Source: Cardinalis cardinalis
Lineage: Eukaryota; Chordata; Aves; Passeriformes; Cardinalidae
DNA: 64,000 nt
Assembly (NCBI GenBank): GCA_014549065.1
Contig: JACDOX010000021.1
Location: forward strand, 1,064,709-1,128,708
Direction: 5' to 3'
The notes under the pieces are model-generated. The model ran no database searches. It worked only from the letters and a program-made list of their open reading frames with translations, and was not told where the DNA came from. Shown one piece after another: positions 34,459 through 46,186 of the stretch. A program made the translations under genes and the position numbers. Each line of letters begins with the position of its first letter. The stretch's first letter is position 1.

Positions 34459-35174
34459 ATTTGCACCCAGACTGAAGGAGGTATTTTGCCATGAGGGTGA
34501 ACCAAGTCATGTGTAAATAGCAGACCCTGCTATTCCAGGCTGCTCTGTGTACCCAATATGGGTTAGCAATAGTAAACTGATAATGTATTTGATTGCCATA
34601 ATTAAAGGCATTTGATTACATCAGCTTGGAACATTGTCTATAATAATGATTAAAATGGTGCTGGGGCGCATTCAGCAGTTTTACACTTCGATAATACACA
34701 ATATGGAATGAAAACCTGGCAGCAGACTGAGGGATTCAATGTTGCATGCAGGAATACAGAGTAAGCACAATTACAGTGTTCAGGAGAAGACAAGTAATGC
34801 ATTTCAACGCATTCTGCTTTTGTCTTTGCTATGTCTTCAAAATGAAGCTTCAGATTTCACAAATGCAGCTTGTAACGTGTTCAAGGTTCTTTAAATAGGT
34901 ATTTTTGAAAGTGTTGAAAGAGCAGGATGCACATTCTATTGTTTGTATGTATTTCACATTCTAAATGAAAAGCTTAGCTGTGTTCTTCACTGAAGCATCT
35001 TGTTTTGTTTGAGTCTCATTCTTTTCTTTTTTTTTCTTGTTTTCAGAACCTGATGTTTATTACTTACGTTGTGCTTTGATTATTTTTTTCCCTTTTTGTC
35101 TTTTAAATTGTCTGCTCTTCATCTTTTTCATTCTTTGGTTTTCCCCAGTGTTGTTTTTTTCAGATTTTTTTCTA
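34459..35174. other. Unique non-coding DNA, candidate conserved element inside
   Basis: The part at about 34540-34890 is repeat-free and rich in TAAT/ATTA cores (GATTGCCATAATTAAAGG, TAATAATGATTAAAATGG). The T-rich remainder, 35010-35170, is low complexity. Confidence 0.45.
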
Positions 35175-35765
35175 CTTCTATTAAGGTCAGGATTGAAGTT
35201 NTGGAGATAATATTTCATGTTTAAACTTAGATGTTTATTATTTTCTATCTATAGCACNGTCTTACAAGGTGTAAGTTCTGTAGTGTTTCACTAACGAGGT
35301 ACAAAATGGTTAACTGTTTTTTTCTACAAGGTTTTTTAAAGCTAAACTGTTTAGTTAAGAAATGACACAAATTATTTTTAACTCAATAACTAAATACTTG
35401 TGTCTTGCAATGTGAACTTCTCTGTCTAATTACAAAATATTACTTAAACTCATGAAGAAGAAGGTGAAGAAGAACAAGTAACTACAGCCTTAAAATCTCT
35501 ATCTTAGCTTCACATATGTTACTATATTCTAACACCTTAAACTACCACGTGGTATTACACACTTCTAATCAAACTACACACTCATAATCCCAGTTCTATC
35601 ATTCAGTTTTGGAAGCCTTCTCTNCAGNTTCAGGTCAAATGCAGTGTTCTCCTGGGGGTCAGTGCCTGTCAGCACAGAAAGTCTGAAATTCTCAGCGTCC
35701 AGGACTCCAACATCCCAGTGTACTACTCCCCAGCATAGAGAGCGTCCATACTGATTAGACTTAAG
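35175..35765 (-). mobile_element. Passerine-type LTR with adjoining ERV sequence, antisense
   Basis: On the minus strand, GGATGTTGGAGTCCTGGACG, CTGACAGGCACTGACCCCCA and GGAGAACACTGCATTTGACC are followed by GTGTGTAGTTTGATTAGAAG, TGTGTAATACCACGTGGTAG, TTCTTCTTCACCTTCTTC, GTAATTAGACAGAG, AATAAACATCTAAGTTTAAA and ATGAAATATTATCTCC. I recognise this as a songbird ERV LTR region from memory. AATAAA on the minus strand is at 35234-35239, near the 3' end. Whether the first ~190 bp (35585-35765) is U3 or internal sequence is unclear. No coding domain is visible. Confidence 0.7.
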
Positions 35766-37559
35766 ATACATTCATTGAAATGGACTTTGTTCTAATTTAG
35801 AGNTCTAAGAGAGGCTTTCCTCTCTTTAGTCAATAGGATGGCTTTGCTTCTTTCAGTGGTTTCATGTCTGTTTTTCTTTATTATGTCTAAATTCCCAAAA
35901 AGTTAGAGAAAGGATGGAAAAGTAATGGGTGTTGAATTGAACCTTAAAAGTGTTCAAAAATTGGGACAGGAAAANGGAATGAGAGCATAGAGACAGAGCT
36001 GTCAGGAAGCAAACAGCAGAATGAAGCAGAACTTCATAACAATTTTTGTCTCTACTTTTTTTTTCTTCACCATTTTTTAATACTGTAATATTTTTGAAGG
36101 AGTNTGAATGATTTATTGGTACTAATCACCATGCAATTGTTTGTTGAGTTGAGCTGACACTTGGGAAATCTCTTGCTCATATTATTGAGTTTTTGTCAGC
36201 TAAATTCTTATACATGGAGTAAGAGCTAACTTCCCTCTGTAATTTTACTAGTATACATCAAACTTACTGAAAGTGTCAAGTCTCAAAGTTGCCAATCTCA
36301 AAATTAATTTGAAAAGTTCATATCAAACCCAAAAAATTTTCTTCGGCCTTTGAAATGACAAAGTCCTGGCGCCAAAGAAGTGATGGAACAGGCTCAATGT
36401 TACTGTGCNAAACTGACCACAAAATAAAATTCATATTTATTCTTCGGTGTAAAACAAGGCTCTTGTGTTGGAGCTGAGAAAAAAACTGGTGGAAAGCTGT
36501 GTGAGAGGAGAGGACCTTGAGAAAAAGGAATGAGAAAGGAGTTCCCAAAATGTTGTTGTGTGGAGTTTTATCTGTAGGGAAACCCCCGGGAACGTGAATC
36601 TCTACCCCATCCCAGTTTTGGAGTCAAGTACCATAACTATGTTCCTCTTGGTAAACATTTTTCTCTTCACTGTTGTGTTGTGACTGGTAGCTTTCACTTG
36701 ATGCCTGGGAATCAAATCATTGTTATTTTCAAAAGAATTCACACATAATTTGAATTTCTAAGTGCCAGGTGTTGTTGTTACATTCAAAGAATACAATTGC
36801 ATTTAAACAAGCTGTCACTACAAAACTAAAATAAAATATGAAAATACTAAATAAAAACCCCCAAAGTCAGTGTTATTCCTTGTAATTTGATTTACTGCAT
36901 TTTATATCCCTTTTCTGGTAGGTGGTAATCTTCTCCAAAATTAAATGAAATACTGTACTTTGTCACAGGAGTATGCATGCAGAAAAAAGCACTTTCCTGG
37001 GCTTGATGAGTAATTGTTTTGCCATCTTAACCAGGGAATTTAATCACACAGATAGAGTACTGAAATTTTACAATATTAAAAATTTACTTATAGTACATTG
37101 CATTTTGATTGTTATTGTCTTTTGGAAAAAAACCCTATTTAATTCATATAATGGTTCAATTCTTTAAACAAATGTGTTTTTGTGAGAACTTTTATCAGCA
37201 CCGCCTGCAGATATTTTCCTGTCAGTTCCAACATTTAGAAATGTATTTCCATCTCAAATGATCTCGAGGTCTCTTACAATACAGCAGCACATGAGCTCAG
37301 AGTGTCCCATGGAGATAAGCAAGGCTGTGCTGTGAAAATCTGGGGGAAATACTGAAGTTTGTATCCACCTTTCAAACTAAGCAGAAAATACTTGCTTCTC
37401 TGCTATCTCCAAAGATAAAAACAAGGGCCAATTTAAGTAGATATAAAATAGATAAAAATAGATATAATATATATATATTTAAATAGATTAAAAAAGGACA
37501 TTTTTTTTTAGGCAGATTTATTTTTAAGAGAGACACTCATGCAAGGAATGAATAAGACC
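35766..37559. other. Unique non-coding DNA
   Basis: AT-rich with an AT-dinucleotide run at 37460-37485. No recognised repeat or exon. Confidence 0.55.
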
Positions 37560-37910
37560 AGGGCACAGCTGTCAGAGTGGGTCAGACCAGGCCTTCAGCT
37601 CCCTGTCCAGTAAGAGTTGTTTAACAGAGAGTTCAGGAGCATGGAAAGTGTGGAGTGAGCTTTTCCCTGCTGAACCTTCCAAGCTTCCACAGGCTGTGAT
37701 TTAGAAACTTCCTGAGTTGAAATTAGCATCTGAATCGCTGCTTTAATAGCCATCTGTGGACCCATAATCCACTCTTTTTGCTAAAGACTTATTGAACCCA
37801 CTCATATGTTTGAGCTTCCCCGCAACAATGAGTTTCTGAATTTAATTAGATACTGTATGAAATAGTAATTATTGTTGTTCATTTTAAATGTCCAACCTGA
37901 TTATCCTATT
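37560..37910 (-). mobile_element. Ancient CR1 relic, antisense
   Basis: GTCAGAGTGGGTCAGACCAG, TTTAATAGCCATCTGTGG, CTCTTTTTGCTAAAGACTTA, TTGAACCCACTCATATGTTT, GAGCTTCCCCGCAACAATGA and GTTTCTGAATTTAATTAG follow, in order, a CR1 type I know from turtles and crocodilians (ORF2 end plus 3'UTR, read antisense). Divergence is much greater than in the young avian CR1 copies nearby, implying an old archosaur or amniote insertion. The assignment is from remembered consensus. Confidence 0.6.
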
Positions 37911-38328
37911 TTAGATCTGTTAATTTATTGATTGCTGGCCAAGCTTCCAAATAACCATCTCTTACTGACCATTTTCTTCATTTAGAACCTGAACTGCTGC
38001 ATCTACTCATCTCTGAAGAGATGCTAAGCCCTCAAATATATATTTAGCTTTGTCATTTTGTTCTTAAAAAGAGAATACTCTGGTCCTACATTGTGTATAT
38101 GATTATCCTTTTAACCTGTCGTTTTACATATAATGTTTAGAAACTTGGTGCAATTTAATAAGTTGATTAAAAGAATGTGGAGGCAGGACTCATATTCAGC
38201 TGAATAATATATTTGAAGGCAGATGTTGTGATAAGTCATGCAGTACAGTGTGTTAAATTTAGGTGGACAGTTCCAAAACTGCTTTGCATCTTCTCAAAGC
38301 TGAAAAGAATGAGATCAGATTCAAATCC
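37911..38328. other. Unique non-coding DNA
   Basis: AT-rich and unremarkable. The left edge may include more of the ancient CR1. Confidence 0.5.
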
Positions 38329-38520
38329 CTACAGAATCATTAAGGTTGGAAAAGACCTCCATGATCAAGNCCAACCTTGACCAAATACCACCATGGCCAC
38401 TAAGTCATGTTGTGAAGTTCCAGTTCTGCTTTTTTCTTCTGAACACTTTCAGAAATTATGACTCCATCCCTCCCATGGGCAACCTCCCAAGCTCTGTTCC
38501 AAGAGCTTGTTTACAGCCAA
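38329..38520 (-). mobile_element. CR1 LINE 3' fragment, antisense, old
   Basis: ACAGAATCATTAAGGTTGGA, AAAGACCTCCATGATCAAG, CCAACCTTGACCAAATACCA and CCATGGCCACTAAGTCATG match the CR1 subfamily with 'GTTGGAAAAGACCTCCAAGATC'. TGAACACTTTCAGAAATTAT, GACTCCATCCCTCCCATGGG and CAACCTCCCAAGC continue it with lower similarity. Confidence 0.82.
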
Positions 38521-39519
38521 GCATTTTGGTAATTCATTTTCTTAAAATTGCCTTAAAAAATTACAGAAAATAGTCCTAGACTGGAGTGTTGAGCTTCCAT
38601 GGAGGGGCTCTACTTTGTTATTATTTGTTAGTCACAGCCNCCAGCAGCAGCACTGAAATACAAAAGCAAAGTTTATGCTGATGTCTCCCAGTTTGTTATC
38701 TCTGAGTGACCTTTGGCTGAGAGTTAGCTACAGCTGAATAATTGTGACAAATCAGGGTGGGNCAGTTTTATTTGTTTTTAATACAACTTGATAATTACTC
38801 TTTAAATTAGATTTTCCAGAGGTTTCATTGTAATGTTGGAANAGAATGTCGAGGAAGGAATTGAAAACTTGCAGCGATAAACACAATGCCTTAATTTTAG
38901 GCTATTTCTATAAAACATTACTGCCATTTTAACAACAAACAGGGGATCAAAATAAGAAGTGGATGCTTGAGAAAAAAAATGAGGAAGAGTAATAAAGTTA
39001 CAGCCAGCAGTTTAATGGGAGGTGATGATGGGGAAAATAAGTTTGTGGGTTTGACGTGCATTCCCTCAGTCTCTCCTACATTCATTTGCAGTGTTAGGTG
39101 AGTTCCTTATGTTGCCTTAATCTGTGTGTACTTTTTTGAGAGGAAGAACCTTTAATGTGAGCAGTCACATGTTGATTTGTTATGTATTAAGGTAATTTGC
39201 TTTGGCTGGTGTTACAGAAATAATGATGGTAGTGTAAAATGAGTTTCTGGTCTTCCCAAATTAATTGAAGAGTAATGAGATTAATCATGAGTAGGAGTGA
39301 GTCCAACAGAATTTTAATATGGAGGAGCTAAATGGGATTATGTNGAACAGACTATCTTTTATCCCCCTTTTGTTAAGAATGGAAATATTCTGTCATGGGA
39401 GTGGAATTCCCTGGGGTGTTCTGTGGTTGCTAAGCAGATGACATCAAGGGATGAAAGCTCTGCCAGTGATTACATGATGTAGTGCCTTGAGTTTCGGGCN
39501 TGCATGAAGATAAGAAATT
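38521..39519. other. Unique non-coding DNA
   Basis: No recognised repeat, exon or RNA gene. Confidence 0.55.
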
Positions 39520-39662
39520 GAGAGAACAAGGGGAAATTGCTTAAGGGTGATCCAGGAGAGGTGCAGGTTGGATTTTAGAAAAAATTCTTTTCTGAAAGGT
39601 TGGTTGAGCNTTGGAACAGGCTCCCCAGGGATGTGGTGGAGTCACCATCCCCACAGAGTTCA
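39520..39662 (+). mobile_element. CR1 ORF2-end fragment
   Basis: AACAAGGGGAAATTGCTTAA, GGAGAGGTGCAGGTTGGA, TTTTCTGAAAGGTTGGTTGA, TTGGAACAGGCTCCCCAGGG and ATGTGGTGGAGTCACCATCC encode, in broken frames, the CR1 motif WNRLPRDVVESPS. Similarity fades after 39660, so the 3'UTR is missing. Confidence 0.88.
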
Positions 39663-42350
39663 CCTCTGTGAGGTGGAAGTACAAAGAGCTGAGGGTGGAG
39701 GTGATCCTGGCTCCAGCCTGTCCCTAATCCAAATGGGACAGGAATCTCCTTACACCCCTTTCCTCAAACAGGATCTGGACCACTCTTCATGAGTTGTCCC
39801 TGGTGTTTTAACTTGGGCAAACTGGTGCAGAGCCATGGATTTGTCATTTTGTGTGATGGGAAGTGTTCAGGTGAGAGGTACTCAGCTTTTCTCCACTTGC
39901 AGCAAATCAATGTGATGGAAAAGTACACGGTGATTTAACAATTTTGGAGACTTAATTTTATTTCAGATAATCAAACAAGCTAATTAGATAGCTGAATTTC
40001 ACAGAAATGCTGTCTAATCAAGGGTTTGGGCAACAGGGGATTTGCAGAAATGAGCAGATCTTGTTAAATGTTGTCAAACTATGAGACATCTCACCTTATG
40101 GTGTATTAGGGAAGACACTTGTCCAATCACAGACATCATTTTGCCATTTTAAGTANTGCAGATAGAAATGTTGTAAAAGTGTAGAAATTCATTAGAAAGG
40201 CAATAAGTAAAGCAAGGAAAGTGGGAAGTTTGACTTTCCAATTAGTTGAACTTTTCCTGTTAATGAGGTAGAGCTAAAATCTGAAGAAAAGCCCTGTCAT
40301 GGGCTGTTTGTTCTGGAGCAGGGTTTGNGTTAGACATGATTCTAGGCTTTTCCTTACATTCCTTTTTAAAGCATTATCATTTTTTTCTGAGAGGAGCACA
40401 CAGCACAGGATGAAAGTCTGAAGAGTGACCTGATGTTATTTTTTACTTTCAGGCCGTGCTTTGAAAAACAGCTTTGGACAAACAAATTAAGTTTTTTTAT
40501 TATAGTAGATAAGACACAAAATGTTTGAATATTTGATTTTAAATCATATTACTTGTTGTGTCTTTAAATGGTTGATCAGCTTGGGTGGTGAGATGTGAAG
40601 CAGCTCAAGACATCCCACAATAATCCTGAAGTTCTCTTGTTAAAAAGTAAGTTTCAGAGTACTTCAGCAGCCTCAGAAATGAAACTGGGTAGTTCCTAAA
40701 TTGTCAAAGAATGTCAGGGCTCTGAAAATATTATTTTTAGTACTACTTTGCTCGCTTGTCTCTTGCTTGAGCTCATTATGGAACATTCCCAAGGTGGTTT
40801 GCATTTCCCAAGAAATGAAGTTGTGCCCTAGACAGCTGCAGCCTCTAACCCCACTTACAATATCACAAGACTTTATTTTCCTTCCACAAATGACTCTTGT
40901 TGGAGACATTGGGCACCACTGAACATCCCTTTTTGGGAGACAAGTGATCTACCATCCACTTTGGTGGGTTTGGGTCTCTTCTGCAGGTCCCTTGGTCTAT
41001 TCCACTGTGGGAAAACTGAGAATTGTGTGTTGTATAGCCCATGAGGTGAGTAAGAAAGCTGAGGCAGTGGAAGTAAGGAGAGCTCTTGGACAGACTCACC
41101 CAAATATACTGACTCCAATGACATCAGAGTTGGGTGTATTTTGAATNATTAGACTTTGCAGAAGATGCCACAAAAGCTTATGGAGAAGCATTTTTTAACT
41201 TAGCTCTGTGTGACAAAGTGTGTTGGGATCATGGGAGTCATTTTTAGGATGCAAAAAATGGCTTTTGATTGCTGCTCTGGATGGAGCTCTTGGCAGCAGA
41301 AGAGCCTTCCCCAGGTGAGATGAATTTTGGGTCTAAATTGCAGAGTATAATAAATGGCATGCTGACTTTTTCTTTTTTTTACATTAGTCCTAAAATTGAG
41401 GAGTAACTTACCTTAAATCACTGGTCATCNATTAGATGATGTAGCTAAATGGTCTCAGCTAGGTGTTAGATATTAGCTACCAGGCCAGACTGAAAGTGCA
41501 GATCAATATGTTCTTCATGCACAAAAACTNTTGACAGCAGTGACCACAGGTTCCCTGTGATTCTTTCCCCCACAGGAACATGTCCTAGAAACAATGGCAA
41601 AATCTGTTCTGAAAACCACAGAATATTCTAGAACAGNAGGGCTGTGTGTGCTGCCTGGGGTGGTGTTTATTGTCCCTCAAACCCCATGGTTTGTGCTTTG
41701 GGGGAATTCCTTCCTCCTGCCCCCTCTCCTCTGCTACNAACAGCCCATCTGGGAAAGTGAGGGCAGGGTGACAGCCCTGCAGTGTTTGCTGGGGGAAGTA
41801 TTTTGGTGTTTTCTGTAGAAATAGGAGGCTTGGTAAATCTGCAGAGTGCTGGTTCTCTGCAGTGGAGGGTGTGGTTTCTTCCCTGCCTGTGACAGTTGAG
41901 AAGGCATCCATCAATATAAATAATGATGAGGAGAATGAACAGTAGCTATTGGCTTATTTCTGATTTTTAATTTTTTTGGAAAAATACGGCAAAACNCACG
42001 TTAGGAATGATCATAAAGCATCAACTCTTACCCAGGGGATGTTGATCTTTTTCACTTTGATTTTTTTTTTTATGAGTGTGGTAGACAAATTAGATTTTTC
42101 TTGCTATCTGAGTTGGCATTTTGGTCTCAGCCTAGACTGCAGATACCTACAGAGTGACTACTAGGTATTAGGATAAAAACATCTCATTACTCTTCATAAA
42201 TGATGGTACTTGTTGCACAGTTGTACTGTAAATTTGANCATAATAATTTAAAATTATTGTAACACGAGTAACTATTATTTATGGTTTACAAGATTCAGAA
42301 TTTTTTTTTCTGCTTAACCACTGGGCTGCTGGTTCACTAAAGTGGAATAA
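39663..42350. other. Unique non-coding DNA
   Basis: No recognised repeat or exon. GC-richer patches at 40780-41110 and 41600-41790 have short open frames on both strands with no known product. Confidence 0.5.
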
Positions 42351-42513
42351 GGTAGATTTAAGATANNGGGAAGAAATTCTTCTCTTTGAGGGTGGTNAGG
42401 CCCTGGCACAGGGTGCCCAGAGCAGCTGTGGCTGCCCCTGGATCCCTGGAAGTGCCCAAGGCCAGGNTGGACAGGGCTTGGAGCANCNGGGATAGGGGAA
42501 GGTGTCCCACTCT
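42351..42513 (+). mobile_element. CR1 LINE fragment, 3'-truncated
   Basis: AAGAAATTCTTCTCTTTGAG, GGCCCTGGCACAGGGTGCCC, AGAGCAGCTGTGGCTGCCCC, GGATCCCTGGAAGTGCCC and GGACAGGGCTTGGAGCA are typical. It stops at GGTGTCCCA, before the usual CCATGGCAGGGGG and octamer tail, so the 3' end was lost after insertion. Confidence 0.93.
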
Positions 42514-43619
42514 GGTTGGTCCCACTGAGGATCTTGGTTCCTGAGGCTGCTGTGGGACCAGCTCCATGAAAGCCCTAAGGGTGACTGTGGGACACATTGT
42601 GGCTTTGAAAGCACTTCACACCCACAATCCCTTCTCTGATACTGCTGGGATGAGGTAAAGCCCTAATGGAACTAGGAATTTCAAATATTTGTGTTTCTTC
42701 TGATTCTTTCCAAATCTCTTTTATTTCTCCATCACTTACCAAATTTTCCCTTAAACAATTTGCTGTAGGTGCCTGGTCATGGCCAGTTTGACATCTGCCA
42801 GATGGTGATTTAGGAGCAGGATGAATAGTTTTATCATGTTTTGATGATTGTTCTTTTTCTCCTTTCTCTTGTCATTGCACACTGATTCAGAACATCATTG
42901 CTATAAAATAAGCCACATTATAAACTACCTGCAGTGGTCACCCAAGTATAATCTCACTCTTAAGGCATTTTTTGTGTTCTTTAATTACCAAAGAGAATTT
43001 AAATTATGAAAGGGCAAGAAAATGCACAGTGAAAATCTGATTTTATATTTTGAATTTAATCAGAACAATTCAGTGCTGACCTTCAGTGGCTCTCCTTAAT
43101 ATCCTGNATGAGTTCTATGACTGTGAGATTGCCAAGTCTTTTGTGAAGGTCACAGCCATGAAGTTACCGAGGGACTAAAACCCACAGCTGTATTTAATAT
43201 TTTAAAGATGGTTTTCTTTCCAATGTGAGTAAAAGACTGAACTGACAAGCTCCCTAGCATGGTGACTTTTCTTTGGCANCTCTACATGATGCCATTTTGT
43301 AAAGCAAATTGAATGTCAAAGTGTGTGATAGATTAACAAAAATATTTTAAAATTAATTCCTCCTCTAATAAGAATTTAAATATTTTGCATGCTCTACTTT
43401 TTTCTCTCTCTCTNTCTTACTTTTTGTTATGTATTGAAAATTCTCTGGAAGATCATGCAGATTTGTTGTCCAGTTATAATTATGATAGGAAATTAAACCT
43501 CTAGATACAACAGTGCTGACTTAGAATCTGCAAAATATTGCAAGAAGCCTTGTAATTAATAAGTAATTATGGAAATATTCAGATCAGAATAATTTATAAA
43601 ATTTTGAATATGTAAGAGC
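42514..43619. other. Unique non-coding DNA
   Basis: AT-rich with no recognised feature. Confidence 0.55.

Positions 43620-43679
<60 letters not shown>
43620..43679. repeat. (AAT)n microsatellite, 20 units
   Basis: A perfect trinucleotide run of 60 bp. The minus-strand open frame across it is simply a run of isoleucine codons. Confidence 0.98.
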
Positions 43680-43680
<1 letters not shown>

Positions 43681-46065
43681 CTAGGAGTAGTAGTATTTGC
43701 TGATAATATTATAGGAAAAAATATATATATGCCTTTAAAAGTGTCATAGGTTACGGGTTTTGGGGCTCTTCTTGTATTTTTTCCATACATTGACATATAT
43801 ACATTGAAAATTATCCCAGCTATTAAAGCCTTTATTATGTTTATAAATTGTCATTTATTTGNCTGTAGATTACAACCCAGAGGGAGTCCTGCTTCCTGCT
43901 GTTCCCTTCCTCTTTGTCTCTGGAATTATTTTGGACCCTGCTAGTTCATTGTCACTGAGTTTACACATTTACATAATTACAGCTCTGTCTGCATTTTTTT
44001 GTTACCTNGTGCAGAAGTGTTTCAATGACAGCATCACAAGCTCTAAGAGAGCAAGACTCCTGTAAGTCAGTCCAGAAAGTTTGTCCTGTTGCCCTGCNCA
44101 ATAATCCAAAGGAAACAAAGCAAAATGAAGAGAAAATATTTAAGAAAAATGTCCAGGTATAACCATAAATTTCCTAAATTCTCTTTTGTGTTGAATCTGA
44201 CTGTGATTTAGAAATACACAATCAATGCATTTAGCTATCTAAAGCTGGTCCATTTAAGGAGTTGACATTGTAAAATGTAAAAAAGATGTAGTTAACTAAA
44301 AAAGAAATCAGAAACCCATATAGTGCAAATTTGTGTAGTGTGGCATATTTTACATCAATATTGCTCTAAAAGCTGAGCATGGACACAGTAAAAGCCATGT
44401 GTTGCTGGTTTAGAACTTACAAGTATCAAAGGCTTAAGAATTAGAATTTTATTAAAATAATATTCCTAATTATATGGCCCAAAACAAACAGACTTAAAAT
44501 TACTTTTTACTTAGCAATTTGGTTTTGGTATTTGCAGCAAAGATATTCCTGCTTGCCACAGAAACTCAGTACAAAATCTTCTGCAGTTTCAGGGTGTTTG
44601 AATATTAGGGGATCTTGCAGTTCACTTTGAATTATCCANCAGTTCAGTTACAGAATGGAAATTTATTTATTTATTGATTGGGAAGCTAGGAATGGTTTAT
44701 CAACATCCTGTGCAGAACAGATTAAGCCATGATTTCAGATCCTGGTGATCTGGATGTTCAAAGATAGGCTGAGCATGATGTTAACAGGGACAGCCAGGGT
44801 GAGCAGGGATGTGGGATATTCTAAAGAAAATTCCCTGCATAAAATGTAGATTTGAACTGGCTGACCAATGGTTGAAATTAATGAATGTCACCAAGTGAGT
44901 AAGTGCTACCTAATGACATTTAATGAGTCTTTCTCTGCTGAGGCAATCAGGGAAAATGTTTGGGGGTTTTGGTTTTCCCCCAACTCTTGATAGGCTGTGC
45001 GCACTGAACCCTCAGATTGAGGCAAACCAGAACGAGGTGCCTCAGAATATTTACAGTTTCTGTGATGTGCTTTTCTGTGATAGTTCTGAGCAGCATGACT
45101 AGGAAAGCCTTGTAAATTTATAAATANCAAACTTAAGGATTAGAAGTGCTCACTTTGATAGAGTTGTGTTTTACTCACTGTCCCTGCTGCTTTGAAGTTT
45201 AAGGTAGATGATAACAAAAGAGATTTTTTTTCCTCCTCTAATCACTGTTTCTGACAAATTCAGAACTGATGAAATATGTCATTAAGACAGAAAGTAAAAA
45301 GAACAAGCAGAACCACTGCTTTGTGCCATTAAGGTGTTGTTTTGTTTTTCTTTTACTTGGCTGACATTTTGGGGATAGGCTGCAATTATTTGTTGAATGT
45401 TGTGCTTTGGAGTTGAAGAAGAAAGAGGTGTTCTCTCATTCTTTTGTTCTCCAGTGTTGATGATAATATTCAGTACATGTTCTTTTATTTCCCTTTGATA
45501 TCTCATTATTTCTATACTGCTACATCTCTATTTGATCAGCTAAAGTATTGCTGCTTATGTTGCCTCCTTAACCTACTTTTTCTCTAGAAATTTCTAANTG
45601 CCCTTACAAGCTCCTGACTCCAGGCCACTCTTTGCCTTTTCCCACTTCCTCCCCCTTGGTTTTAGTTCTGGTGATCCACAGAGACAGCTTTGGTACTGTT
45701 TTCTATTACAAAGCTAAGACAAATTAGCCCACTGAGATCTACTTTTGTTTCTGTGGGACTTTTTTGGCTATTTAAGGCTGTAACATTCACTACAGAGTTA
45801 CAAAATAGATCTTACCCAGTTAACCTTCCCAACCCTTCAGCCAAAGGCACTGAAGAGTCCATGCTGTAGACGTGGAAATATCCAAAAAAAAAAAGGAAAA
45901 AAAAAAAGTAAAAAAACAAGTAAAACATTATGCTATCAGATNCATTAATTTATGCCATAAGGTAATTTACCATTTATTGTTACAAGCTGGGCAGCCAGTT
46001 AATAATCCTAAGAAAGAGTAGAAGAAATTTGCTTTTCTCTCCTTTAGTGTGTTGGTTATTTGTGA
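43680..46065. other. Unique non-coding DNA
   Basis: No gene or repeat recognised. A-rich low-complexity sequence lies at 45880-45920. Confidence 0.55.
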
Positions 46066-46186
46066 GAGAACATGAAAGGACCTTAAATATCATTGAGTTC
46101 CACCCTCTGCTGAGGGCAGGGACACTTTCCAGCATCCCAGGTTGCTCTGAGCCCATCCAGCCTGGCCTGGAACACTTCCAGGGGTT
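46066..46186 (-). mobile_element. CR1 LINE 3' fragment, antisense
   Basis: AAGGACCTTAAATATCATTG, CTGAGGGCAGGGACACTTTC, CAGCATCCCAGGTTGCTCTG, CCATCCAGCCTGGCCTGGAA and CACTTCCAGG are the standard antisense CR1 3' landmarks. The octamer tail is missing. Confidence 0.92.

Noticed and set aside
43584..43796. Poly-isoleucine open frame
   Set aside because: Produced entirely by the AAT microsatellite.
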